From: Cypionkella sp.
GTDB taxonomy: Bacteria; Pseudomonadota; Alphaproteobacteria; Rhodobacterales; Rhodobacteraceae
NCBI GenBank assembly: GCA_018063485.1
Contig: JAGPBG010000201.1
Span: 1 to 5,046, forward strand
Direction: 5' to 3'
Length of the DNA stretch: 5,046 bases
The translations under genes were made by a program, and so were the position numbers. Of the stretch, positions 1 to 5,046 are shown one piece after another (position 1 is the stretch's first letter; every line of letters begins with the position of its first letter). Below the pieces are notes generated by a model. It made no database searches. It was not told where the DNA came from and saw only the letters and a program-made list of their open reading frames with translations.

Positions 1-1
1 G

Positions 2-1450
2 ACCGGTATTGAGAACCCGCTGGATGCGGCGATCAAGGAGGCGGGCGAAGCGGGTGGGATTTCCAGCGCCGGATATGCCAAGATTGATGAGATCCCCTAT
101 GATTTCGTGCGCCGCAGGCTGACCGTGGTAGTGGCACCAGATGGAGCCGCCCAGCACCTTATGGTGACCAAGGGAGCGTTCGCCGAAGTGTTGGCAAGCT
201 GCACCAAGGTGGAAATCGGTGGCACGACTCTGCCGATGGACGCGGCCCGGGGCGCGGGCCTTGAGGCGACGTTCCGGGCCAAAAGCGCCGAGGGGCTGCG
301 CGTGCTGGCGCTTGCCACCCGCAGTTTCACCCCACAGGCCGACTACGACCGCGATGACGAAGTCGAGATGACCTTTTGCGGTTTTCTGGTGTTTCTCGAT
401 CCGCCCAAACCCGATGCTGCCAAGGCCATTGCCGATCTGGCGCGGTTGGGCATCGCCATCAAGGTGATCAGCGGTGACAACCGCTATGTGAAGGCGCATG
501 TGGCGCAGGCCGTGGGGCTGAACGCCAAGGCGATGCTCACCGGCGAAGAGATCGCGGCCATGCGGGACGAGGCGCTGTGGCATCTGGCCCCGCTGACCGA
601 TTTGTTCGTCGAAATCGACCCACAGCAGAAAGAGCGCATCGTGCGCGCGCTGCAACGTGTGGGCCATGCGGTGGGATATCTGGGCGACGGTATCAACGAT
701 GCCCCGGCGCTTCATGCCGCCGATGTCGGAATTTCGGTGGCCGAGGCGGTGGATGTGGCGAGCGAAAGCGCCGACATCATCTTGCTGACCCGCGATCTTG
801 ATGTGCTGCGCGCGGGCGTCGAGGACGGGCGGCGCACCTTTGCCAATACGTTGAAATATATCTCTATCACCACCAGTGCGAACTTTGGCAATATGATCAG
901 CATGGCCTTGGCGACACCGCTGTTGCCGTTTTTGCCGCTGGCGGCCAAGCAGATCCTGCTCAACAATTTCTTGTCGGACTTGCCGTCGATTGCGATTTCC
1001 AGCGATGCGGTGGACCCCGAACGCGTGACGCAGCCGCAGCGGTGGAACATCAAGGAAATCCAGAAATTCATGATCGTTTTCGGGCTGATCAGCTCGGCCT
1101 TCGATCTGATCACCTTCGGGCTTCTGCTGTGGGTTTTTCATGCCGATGAGGCGACGTTCCAGACATCCTGGTTCTTGATTTCGCTGCTGACCGAACTTGG
1201 CGTGGTGCTGGTGCTGCGCACACATCGGCCAGCATTTCGCAGCCGACCCAGCAGATTGCTGCTGTGGTCTACTTTGGCAGTGCTGGTGCTGACCTTCTCG
1301 ATCCCCTATCTTGGTGCTCTGAGTGCTGTCTTTGGCTTTGTCCCGCTGATGGGGGGGCAGTTGGTTGGGATCGTGCTGATCCTTGTTGGCTATCTGGCCG
1401 CGACCGAACTGGCGAAGGCTTGGTTTTTCCGCGCCAAGGCTTCCACATAG
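2..1450 (+). CDS. mgtA: Magnesium-translocating P-type ATPase (MgtA/MgtB type), C-terminal half, 5' partial
   Basis: This is an inner-membrane P-type ATPase expected to import Mg2+ at the cost of ATP. The frame is open from base 2, giving 482 residues of a family of about 900, so the N-terminal membrane part and the phosphorylated DKTGT aspartate lie off the left edge. Visible in order: the motif KIDEIPYDFVRRRLTVVV near residues 26-43, typical of the Mg2+ subfamily; the nucleotide-binding KGA at residues 57-59; SGDN at 157-160; and the hinge motif GDGINDAP at 228-235. About six membrane segments follow between residues 286 and 470. In the second of these, NNFLSD keeps the Asn and Asp four residues apart seen at the equivalent place in E. 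coli MgtA (NLMYD), consistent with the ion site. The TAG stop is at 1448-1450. Family assignment is firm. The symbol is less so, since MgtA and MgtB are hard to tell apart. Any upstream Mg2+-sensing leader is outside the window. Confidence 0.93.
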   Translation, partial: TGIENPLDAAIKEAGEAGGISSAGYAKIDEIPYDFVRRRLTVVVAPDGAAQHLMVTKGAFAEVLASCTKVEIGGTTLPMDAARGAGLEATFRAKSAEGLRVLALATRSFTPQADYDRDDEVEMTFCGFLVFLDPPKPDAAKAIADLARLGIAIKVISGDNRYVKAHVAQAVGLNAKAMLTGEEIAAMRDEALWHLAPLTDLFVEIDPQQKERIVRALQRVGHAVGYLGDGINDAPALHAADVGISVAEAVDVASESADIILLTRDLDVLRAGVEDGRRTFANTLKYISITTSANFGNMISMALATPLLPFLPLAAKQILLNNFLSDLPSIAISSDAVDPERVTQPQRWNIKEIQKFMIVFGLISSAFDLITFGLLLWVFHADEATFQTSWFLISLLTELGVVLVLRTHRPAFRSRPSRLLLWSTLAVLVLTFSIPYLGALSAVFGFVPLMGGQLVGIVLILVGYLAATELAKAWFFRAKAST

Positions 1451-1615
1451 CCTTTGATCCGTGTTTCAGGTGCGGAGGATCAGCGCAGATGATATCACTA
1501 TCGGCCATCATCAAGCCGCAGATGCGCGGCAGGACGCGAGAGAACTGGCTGCGGTTGTGACCTTGCCAAGGGAAGATTGCAATGGAGTCAGGGCTGGGGT
1601 CGATACCCTTCGGTC

Positions 1616-1813
1616 ATGCCGCAACCGCAAGCGGCTGTCGCCGGTGATCCTGGCTCATCCGGCGTGGCCATCCTGATTTTAGCGCCACTGGTTTTAGCGC
1701 CACTGGTTTGCCCGGCGGCCCAGGCCCGAGGTGCGGAAGTTGCTTTCTTTTCGCCAATTATTCCTGATATTACCCTGCTCGACATGCAGCGTTTCACAGC
1801 CGGATTGACATGA
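1616..1813 (+). CDS. Doubtful small ORF, possible exported peptide of 65 residues
   Basis: I do not recognise this frame and list it only as a possibility. From the ATG at 1616 it encodes 65 residues, with a hydrophobic run around residues 17-31 (VAILILAPLVLAPLV) followed by an Ala-rich AAQARG stretch resembling a signal-peptide cleavage region. Against it: there is no purine-rich ribosome binding site before the ATG, there are no charged residues ahead of the hydrophobic run as a signal peptide would need, and much of the hydrophobicity comes from the 15-bp tandem duplication, read as LAPLV twice. The frame also stays open upstream to an ATG at 1581, equally without a good ribosome binding site. 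It is probably a chance frame. Confidence 0.12.
   Translation: MPQPQAAVAGDPGSSGVAILILAPLVLAPLVCPAAQARGAEVAFFSPIIPDITLLDMQRFTAGLT
1677..1706. repeat. Perfect 15-bp tandem duplication
   Basis: The unit TTTTAGCGCCACTGG occurs at 1677-1691 and again, directly abutting and identical, at 1692-1706. Three further T bases at 1707-1709 begin a third copy that then diverges. The unit length is a multiple of three, so copy-number change would keep any frame through it open. It lies in the gene-poor stretch after the Mg2+ ATPase. Confidence 0.95.
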
Positions 1814-1881
1814 CCGCCCCAAGCCGGAACTGCCAGGAAGTCACCCTCCCGCAGTCGAGGCCGGTTTGGTTCAGGGTGTCT

Positions 1882-2136
1882 TCAAGCTCGTTTGATCAAA
1901 CGTATCAGGAACAGCAGGATTACTGCACCGAGGGTCGCGTGAATGATGGCACCGGCAATTCCGCTGCCAATACTCAAACCAAGTCTGGGAAAGATCAGAC
2001 CGGCCACAAACGCACCCACGATCCCGATGACGATATTGCCAAGCAGGCCATAGCCATAGCCTTTGACAATCAGACCGGCGAGCCAACCGGCCACCGCGCC
2101 TACCAAGATTATCACTAAAATACTTTCAAGAGCCAT
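1882..2136 (-). CDS. GlsB/YeaQ/YmgE family stress-response small membrane protein
   Basis: This encodes an 84-residue, very hydrophobic, Gly-rich protein of the family formerly called transglycosylase-associated protein. The length fits the family, whose members are about 80-85 residues. Three membrane segments are visible: about residues 5-24, 31-50 and 57-79. The first two carry the family pattern GAVAGWLAG, a short GYGYG turn, then GNIVIGIVGAFV, and the chain ends in a basic tail (RLIKRA). The ATG at 2136 is chosen because AAAGGAA sits five bases ahead of it; an alternative start at 2157 would put that site inside the coding region. Family members are linked to general stress or envelope responses, but the biochemical role is unknown. 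The gene stands alone, convergent with the Mg2+ ATPase and divergent from the aldo/keto reductase. Family assignment is confident, function is not. Confidence 0.92.
   Translation of the reverse strand: MALESILVIILVGAVAGWLAGLIVKGYGYGLLGNIVIGIVGAFVAGLIFPRLGLSIGSGIAGAIIHATLGAVILLFLIRLIKRA
1889..1902. repeat. Perfect 14-bp palindrome at the 3' end of the glsB-like gene
   Basis: CGTTTGATCAAACG is its own reverse complement. It covers codons near the end of the glsB-like protein (the IKR portion of the basic tail), a few bases before the stop. As RNA it could form a five-pair stem with a GAUC loop, which is weak. It may be a protein-binding site, part of transcript-end structure, or a by-product of codon choice. 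Confidence 0.9.
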
Positions 2137-2141
2137 TTTGG

Positions 2142-2148
2142 TTCCTTT
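2142..2148 (-). promoter_or_regulatory. Ribosome binding site deciding the glsB-like start
   Basis: On the minus strand AAAGGAA ends five bases before the ATG at 2136. It supports the 84-residue form over a 91-residue form that would start at 2157. Confidence 0.8.
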
Positions 2149-2180
2149 CCATTTCATGTCGGATCAACTTGCAACTCAGA

Positions 2181-2186
2181 TGTCAA
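2181..2186 (-). promoter_or_regulatory. Candidate -35 hexamer for the glsB-like gene
   Basis: The minus strand reads a perfect TTGACA here, 45 bases before the ATG at 2136. At the usual 17-base spacing the -10 position reads TCCGAC, a poor match, so only half a housekeeping promoter is visible. Alternative sigma factors are plausible for a stress gene, but I see no convincing ECF-type site. Confidence 0.25.
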
Positions 2187-2340
2187 TTTTGGCATGATCG
2201 CCGAAACCCGCCCGAGGTGACCCATCAAAACCATTTCACATCCCCTGCAACATAGATAGCAACATCCTTCGCAGCCCGATGCCGTCAGGAACCGGCAAAG
2301 AATGCAGAACCTGGCGGCGCGGTCTGCAAATGAAGGGGGC

Positions 2341-2354
2341 GGCCCTTCGGGGCC
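2341..2354 (+). other. GC hairpin with UUCG tetraloop
   Basis: Read on the plus strand, GGCCC-TTCG-GGGCC forms a perfect five-pair stem closed by C(UUCG)G, an exceptionally stable RNA tetraloop. No T-run follows on either strand, so it does not look like a classical intrinsic terminator. It sits about 170 bases ahead of the reductase start, so if transcribed it would lie in a long leader. Confidence 0.7.
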
Positions 2355-2513
2355 TCTACCCGCCTGTCCAGTGATCTCTTGAACCGCAACGCTGTCTGGG
2401 CCGACCCTCTATCCAGACCAGTTCAAGCTTTCCCCTGCAACCTCGGCATTGCCCTGAGGCTGCAAATCAGGTTTTGTGCAATAGCCGCAAACGACGGGCT
2501 GTCGTTCGCCACG

Positions 2514-2520
2514 AAAGGAG
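2514..2520 (+). promoter_or_regulatory. Ribosome binding site deciding the aldo/keto reductase start
   Basis: AAAGGAG ends five bases before the ATG at 2526, a near-ideal Shine-Dalgarno. It makes this ATG, rather than an in-frame start at 2379, the likely beginning of the protein. Confidence 0.88.
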
Positions 2521-2525
2521 CCGCC

Positions 2526-3491
2526 ATGCAGTATCGTTCCCTTGGGTCTTCGGGCCTTTGCGTCGCGCCCGTCATCCTTGGCGGCAATGTTTTTGGCTGG
2601 ACGGCGGATGAGGCCACAAGTTTTGCCGTACTTGACGCCGCAACCGGCGCAGGGCTGAACGCCATCGACACGGCGGATGTCTATTCCCGGTGGGAACCCG
2701 GCCACACCGGCGGCGAAAGTGAGACGATCATCGGTCGCTGGCTGAAGGCCCGGCCCGGCAAGCGCCAAAAACTGGTGCTGATCACCAAGGTTGGCTTTGA
2801 CATGGGCAGCGATGCAGCCGGAGCACCCGCCGTGGGGTTGTCGGCCCGCTGGATCGAGCAGGCGGTCGAGGACAGCCTGCGTCGCCTGGGGGTCGAAACG
2901 ATTGACCACTACTTTTCGCACTGGCCTGACGATGCCACCCCACATGAAGAGACTCTGACAGCCTATGACCGGTTGATCAAGGCGGGCAAGGTGCGGTCGA
3001 TAGGTGCTTCGAACTTTTCGGTGGCACAACTGGAGAACGCGCTTGCAATTGCCGACCGGCACAGCTTGCCGCGCTACACCTCGATCCAACCCAAATACAA
3101 CCTTTACGACCGGGCGACGCTGGAAGGCCCGCTTCTGGCGCTGTGTCAGGCCCAGGGTCTGGGCGTGATCCCCTATTATGGCCTCGCCTGCGGTTTCCTC
3201 TCGGGGCGATACCGCAGCGTGAAAGCGGCGGCGGGCAAGGCGCGCCAGAATCGGCTGGAAAGCTATATGACGCCGCGCGGGTTCCGTATCCTTGGTGCGC
3301 TCGACGCAGTGGCCGCGCGGCACGGGGCCAATCCGGCGCAGGTGGCGCTGGCTTGGGTTGCGGCGCAGCCTGGGCTGACGGGCCCTATCGCATCGGCCAC
3401 TTCGGTGGATCAGGTTGCCGATCTCGTGGGGGCCGCAGCGCTGATTCTGAACTTGGAGGATTTGAAAGACCTTGGTGCTGCATCGGCGTGA
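2526..3491 (+). CDS. Aldo/keto reductase, NADP-dependent
   Basis: This is a complete 321-residue cytosolic oxidoreductase of the aldo/keto reductase superfamily, whose members reduce aldehydes or ketones with NADPH. The family catalytic tetrad is intact: Asp48 and Tyr53 in DTADVY, Lys88 in LITKVG, and His132 in YFSHWPD. The N-terminal RSLGSSGLCVAPVILGGNVFGW (residues 4-25) and the VRSIGASNF segment (157-164) are typical of the beta/alpha-barrel fold. QPKYNLYDR (188-196) and the later GFLSGRYR (223-230) also fit the family, as does the C-terminal IASATSVDQVADLV (288-301), which should help hold the cofactor phosphate. The sequence suits the bacterial YajO/YghZ-like (AKR11/AKR14-like) type more than the sugar reductases, but the substrate cannot be read from it. 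The TGA stop is at 3489-3491. The gene converges with the TetR regulator 68 bases away and appears to be a single-gene unit. Family certain, substrate unknown. Confidence 0.95.
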   Translation: MQYRSLGSSGLCVAPVILGGNVFGWTADEATSFAVLDAATGAGLNAIDTADVYSRWEPGHTGGESETIIGRWLKARPGKRQKLVLITKVGFDMGSDAAGAPAVGLSARWIEQAVEDSLRRLGVETIDHYFSHWPDDATPHEETLTAYDRLIKAGKVRSIGASNFSVAQLENALAIADRHSLPRYTSIQPKYNLYDRATLEGPLLALCQAQGLGVIPYYGLACGFLSGRYRSVKAAAGKARQNRLESYMTPRGFRILGALDAVAARHGANPAQVALAWVAAQPGLTGPIASATSVDQVADLVGAAALILNLEDLKDLGAASA

Positions 3492-3514
3492 TCGGGCTGC
3501 TTGGGGAGCAACCG

Positions 3515-3530
3515 GCCATCTGCGGATGGT
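3515..3530. terminator. Weak hairpin between convergent genes, possible shared terminator
   Basis: CCATC-TGCG-GATGG at 3516-3529 forms a perfect five-pair stem, extendable by one G-T pair at 3515/3530. It lies in the 68-base gap between the reductase stop and the regulator stop, where termination in both directions is expected. No T-run follows on either strand, so intrinsic activity is uncertain. Confidence 0.3.
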
Positions 3531-3559
3531 GCAAATAGCCTGGGTGTCTCTTGACCGAA

Positions 3560-4183
3560 CTACCGCCAGAGAATGGCAACGCCAAACAGCGCCGCGAGAT
3601 CGCATTTCAACCGCCGCAACACCTCGGCCTTGGACAACTCGTCGGTCGAGATGAACTCGATGAATCGCATGTTCTGAAGGTTGAACAACGCGCGACCAAG
3701 ATCGGCGGAAGATGCCACTGCCGCAACCCTGCCTTTTGCGATCAGACCTTCCACTTCGGTGATCAGAACGCCAGCCAGCCGGTCATCCAACTCGCTGTAC
3801 AGTTTGCCAAAACGCGGATCGGAGTCGCTGACGGAAGCGGCGATTACCTGTCGCCAGATTGCCTTGTCCAATTGCGCCACGGTGTGATCGCAGATGATGT
3901 CGGCAAAATTCAACACCAGATCAACCAGACCGCTTGAGCGGCCCGACAGCTTTTGCACCATGGCTTCGAGCAATTCGCGGTCACTCTCGGCCACCAATGC
4001 CAAAAGCACACCCGATTTGGTACCGTAGTAGTTGTGAACCGTCACACTGGAAACACCTGCAATATCGGCAATGGCCTCTATGGTGATGTTTCCAAGGCCG
4101 GATTCAGCAAACAGCCTCTTTGCCGCCGCGATGATCCGCGCCCGCCTGTCCTGTTTTTGCCGTTCGCGCAACCCAACGATCAT
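3560..4183 (-). CDS. TetR/AcrR family transcriptional regulator
   Basis: This is a 207-residue DNA-binding regulator, within the usual family length of about 190-220. The N-terminal domain runs RERQKQDRRARIIAAAKRLFAESG (residues 6-29), then the helix-turn-helix ITIEAIADIAGVSSVTVHNYYGTKSGVL (33-60), with the YY.TK..L signature closing the domain. The rest is a helical ligand-binding and dimerisation domain with no readable ligand. The ATG at 4183 is chosen because AGGGGG lies five bases ahead of it. An ATG at 4207 has only GGAAG one base away, and a TTG at 4234 has no site, so longer forms are less likely. It is transcribed away from the substrate-binding protein gene at 4322, an arrangement in which TetR proteins usually repress both genes until an inducer binds. 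It probably senses the imported compound or a metabolite of it; that is inference. Confidence 0.93.
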   Translation of the reverse strand: MIVGLRERQKQDRRARIIAAAKRLFAESGLGNITIEAIADIAGVSSVTVHNYYGTKSGVLLALVAESDRELLEAMVQKLSGRSSGLVDLVLNFADIICDHTVAQLDKAIWRQVIAASVSDSDPRFGKLYSELDDRLAGVLITEVEGLIAKGRVAAVASSADLGRALFNLQNMRFIEFISTDELSKAEVLRRLKCDLAALFGVAILWR

Positions 4184-4188
4184 CACCG

Positions 4189-4194
4189 CCCCCT
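4189..4194 (-). promoter_or_regulatory. Ribosome binding site deciding the TetR start
   Basis: The minus strand reads AGGGGG followed by CGGTG and then the ATG at 4183. It favours the 207-residue form over longer ones starting at 4207 or 4234. Confidence 0.65.
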
Positions 4195-4242
4195 GTCTGG
4201 CCACCATCTTCCGGGTGCCGAAGGGAAATTGCAAGGTGAAGT

Positions 4243-4256
4243 TTATGTTAACAAAA
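4243..4256. promoter_or_regulatory. Near-palindrome, candidate TetR operator
   Basis: TTATGTTAACAAAA has a perfect eight-base palindromic core (TGTTAACA at 4246-4253) and is symmetric at 12 of 14 positions. It lies between the divergent regulator and transport genes, where a TetR dimer would be expected to bind. AT-rich sequence yields such palindromes easily, so the assignment is tentative. Confidence 0.3.
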
Positions 4257-4282
4257 TTTTTATAGACTAAAGAAATTTTTAT
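4254..4282. repeat. 10-bp direct repeat in the divergent promoter region
   Basis: AAATTTTTAT occurs at 4254-4263 and 4273-4282, with a start-to-start distance of 19 bases, close to two helical turns. Both copies lie ahead of or within the proposed plus-strand promoter spacer and could be paired binding sites for a regulator or a curved A-tract element. Confidence 0.6.
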
Positions 4283-4290
4283 CGTATAGT
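4263..4290 (+). promoter_or_regulatory. Candidate promoter of the substrate-binding protein gene
   Basis: A possible -35 TAGACT at 4263-4268 is followed after 16 bases by a good -10 TATAGT at 4285-4290. Transcription would begin near 4297, giving a leader of about 25 bases with the ribosome binding site AGGGG at 4311-4315. The -35 is only a partial match to TTGACA, which would suit a regulated promoter. Confidence 0.45.
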
Positions 4291-4321
4291 TTTATGAAGG
4301 GAACATCGGGAGGGGTTGGAG

Positions 4322-5046
4322 ATGCGACTGACTGGATTGGCGCTCTGTTCGACTGCGGCGCTTGCGATAGGCTGCGGGGCGGCCAGGGCGAATGAAACGA
4401 TCAACGTGGGCATCTGCGTGTCATGGCCCGGCTATGCGATGCAGGAGGTCGCCCGCCAGAAGGGCCTGATCCCCGGATATGACCTTAACATCACGATCTT
4501 CGAAGATCCGCTGGGCGGACATGCGGCGCTGGCAGCGGGCCAGTTGGATGTTTACGGCTGCACCGCTGATTACATTCCTGTGGCCGTCGATGCCGGTCTG
4601 AACGAAGTGAATGTCGCCTATCTGAACCCCTCTTACGGCGTTGATCATGTGATTCTTGCGGCAGGCATGACGGCCGCCGATCTGAAGGGCAAAAAGGTTG
4701 CGGCTCCGCAGGCCTATATCGGACAGTTGCTGATGGGCCTTTGGCTGGACCGGCAGGGCATCGGCCCCAAGGATGTCGAATGGGTCAACTTGAATGCGGA
4801 TGAGGCGGTCGGCCCAATGCTGTCGGGCGATCTTGCGGCGGCCTATATGTATGAGCCGTGGATTTCCAAAGTGCTGGAGGCGGCGCCGGGGGCGGCTTCT
4901 GTGGTCAATACTGCCGATCCTGATATGCTGAAGACCGGGATCTTCATGGACTCGATGTTCATGAACAAGACCTTCATCGCAGAGCGCCGTCCCGCCGCAT
5001 TGGCCGTGCTGAAAGCCGAGTGGGAGGCGCGCGGCTATTGGCACGA
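4322..5046 (+). CDS. ABC transporter substrate-binding protein, NMT1/SsuA/TauA-like, 3' partial
   Basis: This is an exported solute-binding protein that would deliver a small molecule to an ABC importer. It starts at the ATG at 4322, six bases after GGGAGGGG, and stays open to the window edge (241 residues visible of a family usually about 310-350). Residues 1-23 form a signal peptide with probable cleavage at ARA/NE; Cys18 in AIGC gives an alternative weak lipobox. The mature part has the family's two-lobed pattern: a first strand INVGICVSWPGY (27-38), AALAAGQLDVYGCTADYIPVAV (68-89) at the ligand cleft, LKGKKVAAP (121-129) at the hinge, and DVEWVNL, EAVGPMLSGDLAAAYMYEPW (161-180). These resemble nitrate, sulfonate, taurine and thiamine-precursor binders, but the ligand cannot be assigned. 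Permease and ATPase genes are expected downstream. The divergent TetR gene probably regulates it. Confidence 0.88.
   Translation, partial: MRLTGLALCSTAALAIGCGAARANETINVGICVSWPGYAMQEVARQKGLIPGYDLNITIFEDPLGGHAALAAGQLDVYGCTADYIPVAVDAGLNEVNVAYLNPSYGVDHVILAAGMTAADLKGKKVAAPQAYIGQLLMGLWLDRQGIGPKDVEWVNLNADEAVGPMLSGDLAAAYMYEPWISKVLEAAPGAASVVNTADPDMLKTGIFMDSMFMNKTFIAERRPAALAVLKAEWEARGYWH

Larger units (their letters stand above)
1451..1881. other. Gene-poor stretch between the Mg2+ ATPase and the glsB-like gene
   Basis: No convincing gene is seen in these 431 bases. Short open frames exist but lack good ribosome binding sites and recognisable domains. The stretch holds three small inverted repeats (GATGAT/ATCATC at 1488-1493 and 1507-1512; GCCGC/GCGGC at 1515-1519 and 1526-1530; GCCGC/GCGGC at 1618-1622 and 1631-1635). 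It also holds a perfect 15-bp tandem duplication at 1677-1706. None of the hairpins is followed by a T-run, so no clear intrinsic terminator for the ATPase or for the convergent glsB-like gene can be named. The composition is less biased than in the flanking genes, particularly in 1735-1800, consistent with noncoding or decayed DNA. Confidence 0.6.
2137..2525. other. Divergent intergenic region between the glsB-like gene and the aldo/keto reductase
   Basis: No gene is supported in these 389 bases. The frame of the reductase stays open back to 2379, but no ribosome binding site is found there, whereas a strong one precedes 2526. The region holds a TTGACA on the minus strand (2181-2186), a GC-rich hairpin with a UUCG loop (2341-2354), and an 11-base word TCCCCTGCAAC that occurs twice (2241-2251 and 2431-2441). 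Promoters for both flanking genes should lie here. Confidence 0.6.

Noticed and set aside
1461..1676. Plus-strand frame of 71 codons starting with GTG just after the Mg2+ ATPase
   Set aside because: There is no recognisable domain, no good ribosome binding site and atypical composition, so I could not support it as a gene.
1810..2118. Plus-strand open frame of 102 codons over the glsB-like gene
   Set aside because: It is antisense to a well-recognised small membrane protein and its product is a low-complexity polar sequence with no domain.
2379..2525. 49-residue N-terminal extension of the aldo/keto reductase
   Set aside because: It has no ribosome binding site and no family similarity, while AAAGGAG stands at the right distance before the ATG at 2526, where the conserved family N-terminus begins.
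2409..3605. Minus-strand open frame of 398 codons across the aldo/keto reductase
   Set aside because: The plus strand encodes an unmistakable aldo/keto reductase with an intact tetrad. The antisense frame is rich in Arg, Pro, Cys and Gln with no domain, as expected from GC-biased codons read backwards, and it also runs into the TetR gene.
4184..4234. Longer TetR starts at 4207 (ATG) and 4234 (TTG)
   Set aside because: Neither has a well-spaced ribosome binding site. The ATG at 4183 does, and it begins just before the conserved N-terminal helix.
4421..5044. Minus-strand open frame of 207 codons at the right edge
   Set aside because: It is antisense to the substrate-binding protein, which has a ribosome binding site, signal peptide and family motifs. 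The antisense product is His- and Arg-rich with no recognisable fold.

Overview
The window looks like chromosomal DNA of a GC-rich alphaproteobacterium, probably of the Rhodobacteraceae type. This is inferred from strong G/C preference at third codon positions, from the style of the proteins, and from purine-rich Shine-Dalgarno sites in front of most genes. The species cannot be named from the sequence alone.

Layout from left to right: (1) bases 2-1450, plus strand, hold the C-terminal half of a magnesium-translocating P-type ATPase (MgtA/MgtB type) whose N-terminal half lies off the left edge. (2) Bases 1451-1881 hold no convincing gene. They contain weak hairpins, a perfect 15-bp tandem duplication and one doubtful small secreted-peptide frame. 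(3) Bases 1882-2136, minus strand, encode an 84-residue GlsB/YeaQ/YmgE-type small membrane protein. (4) Bases 2137-2525 are a divergent intergenic region with a UUCG-capped hairpin. (5) Bases 2526-3491, plus strand, encode a complete 321-residue aldo/keto reductase with an intact catalytic tetrad. (6) Bases 3560-4183, minus strand, encode a 207-residue TetR-family repressor that converges on the reductase. (7) Bases 4184-4321 hold an AT-rich divergent promoter region. (8) From 4322 to the right edge, plus strand, runs the start of an exported NMT1/SsuA/TauA-like ABC transporter substrate-binding protein, cut by the window end.

The clearest functional pairing is the TetR regulator with the divergent substrate-binding protein. 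The AT-rich region between them carries promoter-like hexamers, a 10-bp direct repeat and a near-palindrome, so the regulator probably controls an uptake operon continuing beyond the window. The Mg2+ ATPase, GlsB-like protein and aldo/keto reductase are separate transcription units with no visible shared pathway. I see no mobile element, CRISPR array, tRNA or rRNA. I found no undescribed system; most of the window is ordinary core or transport gene content, and the points worth a second look are small-scale regulatory or repeat features.
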